In this document: positions 31,348 to 40,408 of the stretch, one piece after another
Layout: each line of letters starts with the position of its first letter
Numbering within the stretch: the stretch's first letter is position 1
Source: Geopseudomonas sagittaria
GTDB taxonomy: Bacteria; Pseudomonadota; Gammaproteobacteria; Pseudomonadales; Pseudomonadaceae
DNA: 64,000 nt
Direction: 5' to 3'
NCBI RefSeq assembly: GCF_900115715.1
Contig: NZ_FOXM01000006.1
Location: 236,366 to 300,365 of the forward strand
Made by a program: the position numbers and the translations under genes
The notes under the pieces: model-generated
The model's input: only the letters and a program-made list of their open reading frames with translations
What the model was told of the DNA's origin: nothing
Databases searched by the model: none

Positions 31348-32754
31348 TCACTGGTCGTCGGACGGCGACCAGCCACCACCCAGCGCACGATACAGGCTCA
31401 CCACCGCGCTCAACTGCTGCTGGCGGGTCTCCGATTCCAGCAGCTCGGCCTGAAACAGACTGCGCTCCGAATCCAGCACCTCCAGGTAACTGACCAGACC
31501 GCCGTCATAGCGTGCCCGCGACAACCGCGCCGCCGTGCGTGCCGCCGCAAGCTGGCGCTGACGGGCAATGTGTTCGTCACGCGAGGTCCGCAGGCCGGTC
31601 AGCGAGTCGTCCACGTCGCGCAAGCCGTTGAGCACGGCCTGCTCGTAGCCCAGACGCGCCTGCTCGGCACGCTGGCGCTGGGCCTCTTCCACCGCCTTGA
31701 GCTGACCCGCGTTGAAGATGGGCGCGAAGAAGTTGCCGAAGATCCCCCAATTTTCGCTGTCACCCTCGACCAGATCGCTCAGATCGCGGCTTGCATAGCC
31801 GAAGCTGCCAGTAAGGGAAAGGGATGGCAGGCGCTGGGCGCGGGCCACGCCAATGCGCGCGGTCTCGGCGGCCAGTTGCTGCTCGGCGGCGAGGATGTCC
31901 GGGCGCCGCTCCAGCAAGGTCAGCGGCAGCCCCGCCGGCACCTCGACCGGCATAGCCTGTTGCGCCAATTGCGAACCACGCTCGATGTCCCGTGGACGCG
32001 AGCCCACCAGTACGCTCAGGGCATTCTCGGTCTGGCGTACCGCGCGGTCGAAGGCGGCCACCGAGGCCTGGGCGTCGGCGGCCTCGATCTCGGCCTGGTT
32101 GACGTCAAGCTCGGGCACCGTACCCTTTTCGTAACGCGCCTTGATGATGCCCAGGGCGTCCTCGCGCGACTTCAGGGTGCGCGTGGCGATGCGCAGGCGG
32201 TCGTCGAGGTCGAGCAACTGGAAGTAGCTGGTGGCCACCGCGGCAATCAGCGAAATGGTCACGTTGCGCGCGCTGGATTCGCTGCCCAGCAACTCCGCCC
32301 GCGCCGCCTCGGTCGAGCGGCGCAGCTTGCCCCACAGGTCGATCTCGAAGGAAGCGGCGCCGTTGAAGAAGTAGCTGCTCTCGGTCTCGGCGGTCGGCAG
32401 GATGTTGCGGCTTTGCGATGAGCGCCCGGCGCCCGCCTCGGCATCGAGGAACGGGTACTGGTTGGCCCGCTCGATGCGCAGGAGCGCCGCCGCCTCGGCG
32501 ATGCGCGCGACCGCCACGCCGAGGTCGCGGTTGTTGGCCAGCGCCTCCTCGATCAGCGCCTTGAGCCTCGGGTCGGCGAACAATTCCCACCAGTCGAGGT
32601 TGGCGAACGCCGGATCGATGGCGGCCGGCTCTTTGTAAGTGATCGGCACATCGAGCGGCGGGCGCTGGTAGTCGGGGCCGACCATGCAGCCGCCGACCAG
32701 CAACCCCGCCAACAGCATGGCCGCTGCCAGCGGCCGCCTGACGAATCCCGTCAT
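31348..32754 (-). CDS. NodT/OprM-type outer-membrane efflux lipoprotein
   Basis: A 468-residue TolC-superfamily channel for RND efflux. The lipobox is LLVGGC followed by MVGPDYQRP, the standard NodT/OprM start. Two helical-hairpin repeats follow, with ELLGSESSARNVTISLIAAV and ERRPDILAAEQQLAAETARI. The frame is open upstream inside the RND gene, but the ATG at 32754 overlaps the RND stop by four bases (ATGA), the normal arrangement. It should form the exit duct for the adjacent MFP-RND pair. Confidence 0.93.
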   Translation of the reverse strand: MTGFVRRPLAAAMLLAGLLVGGCMVGPDYQRPPLDVPITYKEPAAIDPAFANLDWWELFADPRLKALIEEALANNRDLGVAVARIAEAAALLRIERANQYPFLDAEAGAGRSSQSRNILPTAETESSYFFNGAASFEIDLWGKLRRSTEAARAELLGSESSARNVTISLIAAVATSYFQLLDLDDRLRIATRTLKSREDALGIIKARYEKGTVPELDVNQAEIEAADAQASVAAFDRAVRQTENALSVLVGSRPRDIERGSQLAQQAMPVEVPAGLPLTLLERRPDILAAEQQLAAETARIGVARAQRLPSLSLTGSFGYASRDLSDLVEGDSENWGIFGNFFAPIFNAGQLKAVEEAQRQRAEQARLGYEQAVLNGLRDVDDSLTGLRTSRDEHIARQRQLAAARTAARLSRARYDGGLVSYLEVLDSERSLFQAELLESETRQQQLSAVVSLYRALGGGWSPSDDQ

Positions 32755-35700
32755 GGCTTGGACTCCTCGCTGCTGGCGGCGGCAGGCGCTTTTTTCTTCT
32801 TGCCACCCAGATACTTTTCGACGATCACGAACAGCCCCGGCACCAGCACCACACCGACCACCGTGGCGGTCAGCATGCCGGCGAACGAGGTCATGCCCAT
32901 GATCTTGCGCGCCTCGGCGCCGGCGCCGCTGGCGAGGATCAGAGGAATCACCCCGAGGATGAAGGCGAACGAGGTCATCAGGATCGGCCGGAAGCGCAGC
33001 CGCGCCGCCGCCAGCGCCGCCTCCACCGGGCCCTTGCCCTTCTCGATCTCGGTGCGGGCGAACTCGACGATCAGGATGGCGTTCTTCGCCGCCAGGCCGA
33101 TCAGCATCACCAGGCCGATCTGCGCGAACACGTTGTTCTCGTAGCTGGAACTGAAGAAGCGCGCCAGCCACAGGCCGAACATCGCCCCGCAGATGGCGAT
33201 GGGCGTGCCGAACAGCACGCCGAAGGGCAGCGACCAGCTCTCGTACTGCGCGGCGAGGATCAGGAACACGAACACCAGCGCCATGACGAACACCATGCTG
33301 CCGCTGCCTTCGGCGGCCTTCTCCTGGTAGGACATGGCGTTCCAGGCGTAGGACATGTCGCTGGGCAGCACCTCGGCCGCCACCTCCTCCAGCGCCTTGA
33401 GCGCCTGCGCCGAGCTGTAGCCCGGCGCCGGGCGGCCGGTGACCTCGGCGGCGCGGAACATGTTGAAGCGGTAGGTGAACTCGGGGCCGTTGGTGGACTC
33501 GTCGGTAAGCAGGGTGTTCATCGGCACCATCGCGCCGGCGGCGTTGCGCACGTAGAACAGCGAGGCGTCGGCGAGATCCTTGCGGTAGTCGCTCTCCGCC
33601 TGCACGTAGACCTTGTACAGCCGGCCGAAGCGGTTGAAGTCGTTGACGTAGGCGCCGCCGAGGAACGAGCCCAGGGTCTGGTTGACGTCCGCCGGGGTGA
33701 CGCCGAGCTTCATGGTCTTCTGGATGTCCACGTCCATGTAGATCTGCGGCACCGTGGCCCGGTAGGTGGTGTACAGCCCGGCGATCTCCGGGCGCTTGCC
33801 GGCCGCCTCCATGAACGCCCGGGTCTGCTCGGCCAGGTAGTCCGGACTGTTGCCGACGCGGTCCTGCAGCATGATCGAGAAGCCGGAACCGGTGCCGAGG
33901 CCGGGAATGGCCGGCGGGCCGAAGGCGATGGCGATGCCCTCGTTGACCGCCGCCAGCTTGCCGTTCAGACGGTGCGCCACGTTGGTGGCCTTGTCCTGGG
34001 CTGCCGGTCGTTCGTCCCAGTCCTTGAGCTGGATGAAGAAGAAGGCGTTGTTGGTCGACGAGGCGCCGGACAGGAAGCTGTAGCCGGTCACCGTGGTGTA
34101 GGACTCGATGGCCGGCTCGGCGGCGAGGATCGCCTCGACCTTGGCCGCGGCGGCGTGGGTGCGCTCCAGCGAGGCGGCGTCGGGCAGCTGCAGGTTGGCC
34201 ATCAGGTAGGCCTGGTCCTCCTCGGGCACGAAGCCGCCGGGCACGCTGCGGAACAACGCCACCAGCAGCACCACCAGCACGCCGAGCACCGCCAGCGCGC
34301 GCAGCGGGCGGTGGGTGAAGCGGCTGGTCAGGCCGATGTACCTGTCGGTCGCCGCGTCGAGGATGCGGTTGAAGCCGGAGAAGAAGCGCCCCAGCCAGCC
34401 CTTGCTGCCATGGCCGTGGGGCTGCAGCAGGGTGCTCGACAGCGCAGGGCTGAGCGACAGGGCGACGATCGCCGAGATGATGACCGAGATGGCGATGGTG
34501 ATCGCGAACTGCTGGTAGAGCCGGCCGGTGATGCCCGACATGGCGGCCACCGGCACGAACACCGCAGTGAGCGACAGCGCGGTGGCGATCACCGGACCGC
34601 TGACCTCCTTCATGGTCTCGACGGTGGCCTGGCGGCGCTCCATGCCCCGCTCCATCTTCTCCGAGACCCCTTCCACCACCACGATGGCGTCGTCCACCAC
34701 GATGCCGATGGCCAGCACCAGGCCGAGCAGCGAGAAGGTGTTGATCGAGAAGCCGAGCAGCGGGAACACCGCGAAGGTGCCGATCAGTGCCACCGGCACC
34801 GCCAGGGTGGGGATGAGGGTGGCGCGGAAGTTCTGCAGGAAGATGAACACCACCAGGGTGACGATGACCGTGGCCTCGAACAGGGTGCGGACGATCTCCT
34901 TGATGCCCGCCGACACCGGCTTGGTGGTGTCCAGGGAGACCACGTACTCGACGTCCTGCGGGAAGCGCTCCTTCATCAGCTCCATCGCCGCGCGGATCTT
35001 CTCCGCCACCTCCAGACCGTTGGCGTCGGGCAGCTGGTAGACCGCCAGCACCGCCGCCGGCTTGGAGCCGAAGGCGCCGATCTGGTTGTAGGTTTCGGCG
35101 CCCAGCTCGATGCGCGCCACGTCGCGCAGCAGCACCTGCGAGCCGTCCGGATTGGAGCGCACCACCACCTGACCGAACTGCTCGGGCGTCTCCAGGCGGC
35201 CGCGGGTCTGCACCGCGTAGGCGAACTCGGTGCCCGGCGCCGCCGGCGGACCGCCGAGCTTGCCGGCCGGGGTCAGCACGTTCTGCTGCTGCACAGCGGT
35301 GACGATGTCCGGCACGGTGAGCCCCAGGCGGCTGAGCTGGTCCGGCTTGATCCAGATACGCATGGCATAGTCCGCGCCGCCGAAGATGGTGACCTGGCCG
35401 ACGCCCTGGATGCGGGCGATCTCGTCGAGCACGTTGATCGACATGTAGTTGGTGAGGAAGTCGGCGTTGTAGCTGCCGCCCGGCGAGCGCAGGGTCACCA
35501 GCATCAGCGGGAAGGCCAGCGCCTTCTTGACCTTCACCCCGCGGCGCTTGACGTCCTCGGGCAGCTGCGCCGAGCCCTCGGACACGCGGTTCTGCACCAG
35601 CACGTTGGAGATGTCGAGATCGGCACCGACCTCGAAGGCCACCGACAGGGTCATCTGTCCGTTGCTGGCGTTGGTCGACTTCATGTACAGCATGTTCTCG

Positions 35701-35915
35701 ACGCCGTTGACCTTCTGCTCCAGCGGCGTGGCCACCGACTGCTCGACGTTCACTGCGTTGGCGCCGTCGTAGGTGGTCTCCACCTTGATCTCCGGCGGGG
35801 TGATGTCGGGGTACTGGGCGATGGGCAGGCTGCCCATCGCCACCAGGCCGACGATGACGATGATGATCGAGATCACCATCGCGAAGATGGGCCGGCGAAC
35901 GAAGAACTCACCCAT
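32751..35915 (-). CDS. RND efflux pump inner-membrane transporter (AcrB/MexF-like)
   Basis: A 1054-residue HAE1-family drug/proton antiporter. It starts MGEFFVRRPIFAMVISIIIV and has two six-helix halves each with a large periplasmic loop. The paired acidic residues of the proton relay are in LAIGIVVDDAIVVVEGVSEK, and LALSLSPALSSTLL follows. Length and motifs are normal for tripartite multidrug pumps. It overlaps the MFP gene by 8 bases and the OMF gene by 4. The substrate is not predictable. Confidence 0.95.
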   Translation of the reverse strand: MGEFFVRRPIFAMVISIIIVIVGLVAMGSLPIAQYPDITPPEIKVETTYDGANAVNVEQSVATPLEQKVNGVENMLYMKSTNASNGQMTLSVAFEVGADLDISNVLVQNRVSEGSAQLPEDVKRRGVKVKKALAFPLMLVTLRSPGGSYNADFLTNYMSINVLDEIARIQGVGQVTIFGGADYAMRIWIKPDQLSRLGLTVPDIVTAVQQQNVLTPAGKLGGPPAAPGTEFAYAVQTRGRLETPEQFGQVVVRSNPDGSQVLLRDVARIELGAETYNQIGAFGSKPAAVLAVYQLPDANGLEVAEKIRAAMELMKERFPQDVEYVVSLDTTKPVSAGIKEIVRTLFEATVIVTLVVFIFLQNFRATLIPTLAVPVALIGTFAVFPLLGFSINTFSLLGLVLAIGIVVDDAIVVVEGVSEKMERGMERRQATVETMKEVSGPVIATALSLTAVFVPVAAMSGITGRLYQQFAITIAISVIISAIVALSLSPALSSTLLQPHGHGSKGWLGRFFSGFNRILDAATDRYIGLTSRFTHRPLRALAVLGVLVVLLVALFRSVPGGFVPEEDQAYLMANLQLPDAASLERTHAAAAKVEAILAAEPAIESYTTVTGYSFLSGASSTNNAFFFIQLKDWDERPAAQDKATNVAHRLNGKLAAVNEGIAIAFGPPAIPGLGTGSGFSIMLQDRVGNSPDYLAEQTRAFMEAAGKRPEIAGLYTTYRATVPQIYMDVDIQKTMKLGVTPADVNQTLGSFLGGAYVNDFNRFGRLYKVYVQAESDYRKDLADASLFYVRNAAGAMVPMNTLLTDESTNGPEFTYRFNMFRAAEVTGRPAPGYSSAQALKALEEVAAEVLPSDMSYAWNAMSYQEKAAEGSGSMVFVMALVFVFLILAAQYESWSLPFGVLFGTPIAICGAMFGLWLARFFSSSYENNVFAQIGLVMLIGLAAKNAILIVEFARTEIEKGKGPVEAALAAARLRFRPILMTSFAFILGVIPLILASGAGAEARKIMGMTSFAGMLTATVVGVVLVPGLFVIVEKYLGGKKKKAPAAASSEESKP

Positions 35916-37104
35916 TCTTGCCACCCTCCGCCACCGGCGGCAGTTCGCTGGCATCGGCCGGGCGCGGCTTGACGGTCATGCCCGGACGCAGGCGCAGCAG
36001 CGACGCCACCGCGACCCGCTCGCCCGGCTGCAGGCCGGACTCGATCACCCAGTCGCTGCCCAGGCGCTGGCCCACCTGCACCTGGCGCACCTCCACCGTG
36101 TCGTCCGCCTTGATGACGAACACCCGGTGCACCGACTGCAGCTCGCTGACTGCACGTTGCGGCAGCAGGATGGCGCCCTTGATCTCGTCGGCATCGAAGC
36201 GGATGCGCGCGAACATGCCGGGGCGCAGCAACCCCTGCGGATTGGGGAACTCGGCCTCGATGGTCAGCGCGCCGGTGGTGGGATCGATGTTGCGGTCGAC
36301 CTTGGTCGGCACGCCGCGCTGCTCGTAGAGGCTGGCGTCGGCGAGGATCAGCGACAGCGGGCGCTGCTGCGATGCGGGGATGGCGCCATTGGCGGCCCTG
36401 CCCTGCTGCTGGTCGGCCAGCCGCCGCGCCGCGTTGAGATAGCTGCGCTCGGTGATGGAGACCCGCACGGCGATGGGGTCGGTGCGCGAGACCACGTTGA
36501 GCAGGCCGCCGTTGTTGCGCTGGCTGACGAAGTCGCCGACCTCGGCCTCGGACAGGCCGATCAGCCCGCGCTCGGGCGCGTGGATCCGGGTGTAACCCAG
36601 TTCGATCCTCGCCAGCTCGACCTGGGCCATGGCCGCGTCCACGTAGCTCCTCGCCGCTTCGTAGTTGGCCACCGCAGCATCGAGGTCCAGCTTGCTGACG
36701 GCGTTCATCGCGGCCAGCGGCCGGATGCGGTCCAGATCAGACTTGGTCTTGACCAGGCTGGTGCGCGCCTGCGCCAGCAGTGCATTGGCCTGCGCGACCT
36801 TGGCCTGGAACGGCTGCGGGTCGATGGTGTAGAGCAACGCACCCTTGTCGACGAAGGTGCCTTCCTTGAAATGGATGCCGTCGAGAAAGCCGTCGACGCG
36901 GGCGCGAATGGTCACGTCGGTGGAGCCGATGGTCTCGCCGATCAGATCCAGCGGAATGCTCACATCACGCGCGGCGACGGTGACGAATGGAACCTCCAGT
37001 ACGGCCGCCGCCGGCGGCTCCTTGCTGTCGCAGCCACCGAGCAGCGTCTGCACCAGCGCCAGGGTCATGCCGAAAATCAGGAGAGGCTGCGTGGTCTTTG
37101 CCAT
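35908..37104 (-). CDS. RND efflux periplasmic adaptor (membrane fusion protein)
   Basis: A 398-residue periplasmic lipoprotein with lipobox TLLGGC (Cys25). The lipoyl half-motifs are IRARVDGFLDGIHFKEGTFV and ELGYTRIHAPERGLIGL, with a helical hairpin between them and a C-terminal beta domain (LPQRAVSELQSVHRVFVIKA). It couples the RND pump to its outer-membrane channel. It is the first gene of the efflux run; the 191 bases upstream contain no regulator gene of the usual TetR/LysR type. Confidence 0.93.
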   Translation of the reverse strand: MAKTTQPLLIFGMTLALVQTLLGGCDSKEPPAAAVLEVPFVTVAARDVSIPLDLIGETIGSTDVTIRARVDGFLDGIHFKEGTFVDKGALLYTIDPQPFQAKVAQANALLAQARTSLVKTKSDLDRIRPLAAMNAVSKLDLDAAVANYEAARSYVDAAMAQVELARIELGYTRIHAPERGLIGLSEAEVGDFVSQRNNGGLLNVVSRTDPIAVRVSITERSYLNAARRLADQQQGRAANGAIPASQQRPLSLILADASLYEQRGVPTKVDRNIDPTTGALTIEAEFPNPQGLLRPGMFARIRFDADEIKGAILLPQRAVSELQSVHRVFVIKADDTVEVRQVQVGQRLGSDWVIESGLQPGERVAVASLLRLRPGMTVKPRPADASELPPVAEGGKNG

Positions 37105-37295
37105 GGGGGTTATCCGTTAACGATCGGCTCCGTCACACGAATGACGCGCAGAAAAACTGCGGCGCGCTCGTGAGCCTGGTTTCAAAACGGCTCAGCCACC
37201 CGGTCCATACCGGGCACGGCCCATTTCTGTTTCACGACTTCCACACTGGTTCTGCAGCTAGACAAGCTGGATCAGCGGACACCCTCAGGAACAAC

Positions 37296-38078
37296 CTAGC
37301 GCGGCTGACGGTTTTCGATGGCAGTGGCCATCTCGGCCAGGACGACCTCCAGCGGTTGTTGAGAAGGCCTGAAATAGCCGCTCTCCGGGCGATCGAGCAA
37401 CGCGATCAGCGTGAGCACCACCGAAAGCGCGATCGCCAGCAGCGGGATTGCCCATGAGCGCCCGGAACCGGCAATCGCCGTCTGATAGCCGAAGCCGAGC
37501 ATGGTCAGGATCAGCAGCGCGAATAGAACCAGCCATATCTCCTGGGGCAGCCGCGTTTCTATCCCGATGCTCACCCGCAATGCATGCACATTGATCATCT
37601 CGTTCAGCGATTCGATATACAGGGCTGCAACATCCGAGTTCATGTCCAGGCGGGCATTGGCGACCGCCATTGCCCAGAGTTGTCGCTGAATCCCCTTCAT
37701 CTCGGCCACCGTCTTGCGGACGCTGTCGACATCGCCCCCCCGCGCTGCCGCCAGCCCCATGTCTCCGTAGGTAGCGAGAAGCCCTGCCGCCTTTTCGCGG
37801 TCGGGCTCCGGGAGGAAGTCGGCGCGCAGAAAGGCCGTGCGAATCGCGTTGGCGTCGTCGCGCACCAGGGCTTTGCGCGTGTCGTAGCGGTCGGCGACTA
37901 TCGCGAAGGTGAACGCCAGGATGAAGGCCAGCAAGCCCATGGTGGCTCCGGCAATCGCCGAGGCCGGCGACTCCTTCTCCTCCTCTGAGCTCTTGTGCAC
38001 GGCAAAGCCAAGCCGGTACCCCACCTCGATAGCCATGACCACCAGAAGGACCGTTACCACAAAAAAAACCACGATCAT
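37296..38078 (-). CDS. DUF4239 (bestrophin-like) membrane protein
   Basis: A 260-residue inner-membrane protein. An N-terminal helix (MIVVFFVVTVLLVVMAIEVG) and a second after SPASAIAGATMGLLAFILAF are followed by a cytosolic-looking helical middle (DANAIRTAFLRADFLPEPDR). Two C-terminal helices follow (WLVLFALLILTMLGFGYQTA). This is the pattern of the bestrophin-like DUF4239 family, of unknown transport role. GGGAG precedes the start. It is separated from the efflux operon by 191 bases on the same strand. Confidence 0.75.
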   Translation of the reverse strand: MIVVFFVVTVLLVVMAIEVGYRLGFAVHKSSEEEKESPASAIAGATMGLLAFILAFTFAIVADRYDTRKALVRDDANAIRTAFLRADFLPEPDREKAAGLLATYGDMGLAAARGGDVDSVRKTVAEMKGIQRQLWAMAVANARLDMNSDVAALYIESLNEMINVHALRVSIGIETRLPQEIWLVLFALLILTMLGFGYQTAIAGSGRSWAIPLLAIALSVVLTLIALLDRPESGYFRPSQQPLEVVLAEMATAIENRQPR

Positions 38079-38301
38079 GGATGCTGACTCCCAGTGCCTG
38101 GCAACTCGGACTGGCCTTGACCTCTCCGCTCAACGATAGCTCACCGCCATCACCCACGATGGCGCTCCGCGGTTCATTGCAGAGCTTCATTCAGCCGTGA
38201 CCGACGAAGCTCACAGCCCGCAGCAGACGGGCGCTGCGCCAGACGATCGCGCCAGCGCCACAGCCTGTTCCGATCGTCATCCACGCCCTGGGCGCCGGCT
38301 T

Positions 38302-38982
38302 CTACTCGAACTTCTCGATATCGCGCACGATGCCGTCGATCACGACCTTGAGGGTGTTCAGGGTGACCTGCTCCTCCTTGTTTTCCAGTTCCTTCCCGTA
38401 ACCCTTGCGCACCACCTGCAGCACCGGCTGGCCGGTACTGGCATCGATCAGCTCGGCTTCGACGAACAGCTCGGTGGTGCGGTCGCGCGCCCCCGCGGCA
38501 GTCGTCGCGGCGGCGGTGACCAGGGCGATCGGGATCACCTCGTAGGGTTTGAGGCCTTCGGCCTTGGTGTCCACACCGGTGATGGCGGCACGCAATACCA
38601 GGGTTTGCGGACCCGGCAGGGAGCCCTTCGGTGTGGTACTCGGCTCATGCACCTGGAAGCGACGCCCGAATGCGGCCTTGATCTGCTCGGAGGTGTAGGT
38701 CTGCAAGTCGGCCAACGCCGGGGCACCGATCTGCTCGGAGGGAGTCGGGGCGGGATAGAAGCCGATCGACTGCACCATCACGTGCCGGTAGTTGTCCAGC
38801 TTGACGCCGGGCGCCATCCAGCGCATGACCGGCTGGCCAGTGGCGGACGTGGCCGGCTGCAGGCGCGAGTAGTCCTTGAGGAAGCCGGAATACTGTTCCG
38901 GCTTGGTGACTTGCGACGCGCAGCCACCGAGCAACAGTGCGGAAAACAGTAGCCCGGTGACGGCGATGCGGGAACGCTTCAT
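38302..38982 (-). CDS. DUF3313 lipoprotein
   Basis: A 226-residue lipoprotein with lipobox LLLGGC (Cys21), then YSGFLKDYSRLQPATSATGQ typical of DUF3313, and a C-terminal ELIDASTGQPVLQVVRKGYG that suggests an envelope-associated fold like other outer-membrane lipoproteins. The ATG at 38982 has GGAG about 6 bases upstream. Its function is unknown. It is divergent from the AI-2E permease gene. Confidence 0.75.
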   Translation of the reverse strand: MKRSRIAVTGLLFSALLLGGCASQVTKPEQYSGFLKDYSRLQPATSATGQPVMRWMAPGVKLDNYRHVMVQSIGFYPAPTPSEQIGAPALADLQTYTSEQIKAAFGRRFQVHEPSTTPKGSLPGPQTLVLRAAITGVDTKAEGLKPYEVIPIALVTAAATTAAGARDRTTELFVEAELIDASTGQPVLQVVRKGYGKELENKEEQVTLNTLKVVIDGIVRDIEKFE

Positions 38983-39286
38983 GGTGTTGCTCCTGTGTGC
39001 TGACCACGCGATCAATGACTTTAGGTTGCAGGTTAGTTCTCAACGGCCAATCGACAACCGAACAGCAGCCAATAAACCGCCATCCGCCATGATAAAAATC
39101 AGGCCGTAGTGTTCTGCGCCATGGAACCGCCGAACAAGGCGCAGCCACTTGAGCGTAGCCCGGTTCCAACCGCGCTCATCGCGAACAACCACTTCGGACT
39201 CTGTTGCCGCCCTCCGCCGCCTGCGGAGTAACTATGCTGGGTTGAGAGATTTCACATCGCTTCAGCGACTGGCATGGAGACTATCG
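38983..39286. other. Divergent intergenic region before AI-2E permease
   Basis: The 304 bases between divergent genes must hold both promoters. No convincing -35/-10 pair, repeat or regulator site was recognised. The frame of the permease gene stays open back to 39149, but this part does not resemble the family. Confidence 0.4.
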
Positions 39287-40381
39287 ATGCTGCCCGCCCC
39301 TGCTTCTGACAAGGCGCTGTCCCGCGGCCTGCTCGATGTACTGATCCGTGCCGGCCTGATCGCCGTGCTGGTGATGTTCTGCTTCCAGATCTTCCACCCC
39401 TTTCTCAACCTGATGCTCTGGTCGCTGATCATGGCGATCACTCTCCATCCGCTGCACCAGCGGCTCAGGGGCCGGCTGGGCAACAACGACGGTCGCACCG
39501 CAACGCTGATCGTGGCGTTCTCCATCGCAGTCCTCATGGTGCCGATCTACCTGCTGGGTTCCTCGCTGGCCGACTCGGTGGAAAATGCCCTGACCATGGT
39601 CAGGAGCGGCAATGTGCAGATTCGTCCGCCGGCCGAGTCGGTCGCCAGCTGGCCGCTGGTGGGCAAGCCCCTGCATGCCTTCTGGCTGCAAGCCTCCACC
39701 GACCTCACCGGTGCGGCGCAGAAGTTCACCCCACAGATCAAGGAGCTGGTGATCGCCCTGCTGGGCAAGCTCGCCGGTCTCGGCATGGGCCTGCTGGTGT
39801 TCATCGTCGCCCTGGTCATCGCCGGGGTCTTCATGGCCTACGGCGAGAGCGGCAGCCGCAGCGCGGTGGAGATCTCCTCGCGCCTCTCCGGCCCGGAACG
39901 GGGCCCGCAGATCACCACACTGTGCACCGCTACCATCCGGGCGGTGGCGCAGGGCGTGGTCGGCATCGCCTTCATCCAGATGCTGCTGATCGGCGTCGCC
40001 TTCGTGCTCAAGGGCATCCCCGGCGCCGGCCTGCTGGCCCTGGCAGTGCTGCTGCTGGGCATCATGCAGTTGCCGGCCACCCTGATCACCGTCCCGGTGA
40101 TCGCCTTCGTCTTCACCACCGAGGGGGTCAGCACGGCGACCATCGTCTTTTCCGTCTACGTGTTCGTCGCCGGCCTGGTCGACAACGTGCTCAAGCCGCT
40201 GATGCTCGGGCGCGGTGTCGATGTGCCGATGCCGGTGGTGCTGATCGGCGCCCTGGGCGGCATGGTCACCAATGGCGTCATCGGCCTGTTCATCGGCCCG
40301 GTGGTGCTGGCGGTCGGCTATCAGCTGTTCTGGCAATGGGTCAGGGACCAGCCAAAGGGCGACGGACCGGGCAGCCAGTAG
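39287..40381 (+). CDS. AI-2E family (PerM-like) permease
   Basis: A 364-residue inner-membrane protein with about eight membrane segments. Early helices MLWSLIMAITLHPLHQRL and ATLIVAFSIAVLMVPIYLLG and late GIAFIQMLLIGVAFVLKGIP and VDNVLKPLMLGRGVDVPMPV are AI-2E transporter family hallmarks. Members export autoinducer-2 or other solutes, or act as Na+/H+ antiporters. GGAG lies 8 bases before the ATG at 39287; a longer start at 39149 is less likely. It leads a tightly packed seven-gene run. Confidence 0.85.
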   Translation: MLPAPASDKALSRGLLDVLIRAGLIAVLVMFCFQIFHPFLNLMLWSLIMAITLHPLHQRLRGRLGNNDGRTATLIVAFSIAVLMVPIYLLGSSLADSVENALTMVRSGNVQIRPPAESVASWPLVGKPLHAFWLQASTDLTGAAQKFTPQIKELVIALLGKLAGLGMGLLVFIVALVIAGVFMAYGESGSRSAVEISSRLSGPERGPQITTLCTATIRAVAQGVVGIAFIQMLLIGVAFVLKGIPGAGLLALAVLLLGIMQLPATLITVPVIAFVFTTEGVSTATIVFSVYVFVAGLVDNVLKPLMLGRGVDVPMPVVLIGALGGMVTNGVIGLFIGPVVLAVGYQLFWQWVRDQPKGDGPGSQ

Positions 40382-40408
40382 CAGACCTGACGGCCAGGCG
40401 CCGGCAGC

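Noticed and set aside
32755..33171. N-terminal extension of the RND outer-membrane gene into the RND transporter gene
   Set aside because: The conserved lipoprotein signal starts at 32754 with the usual ATGA overlap; the extension is the RND gene read out of frame.
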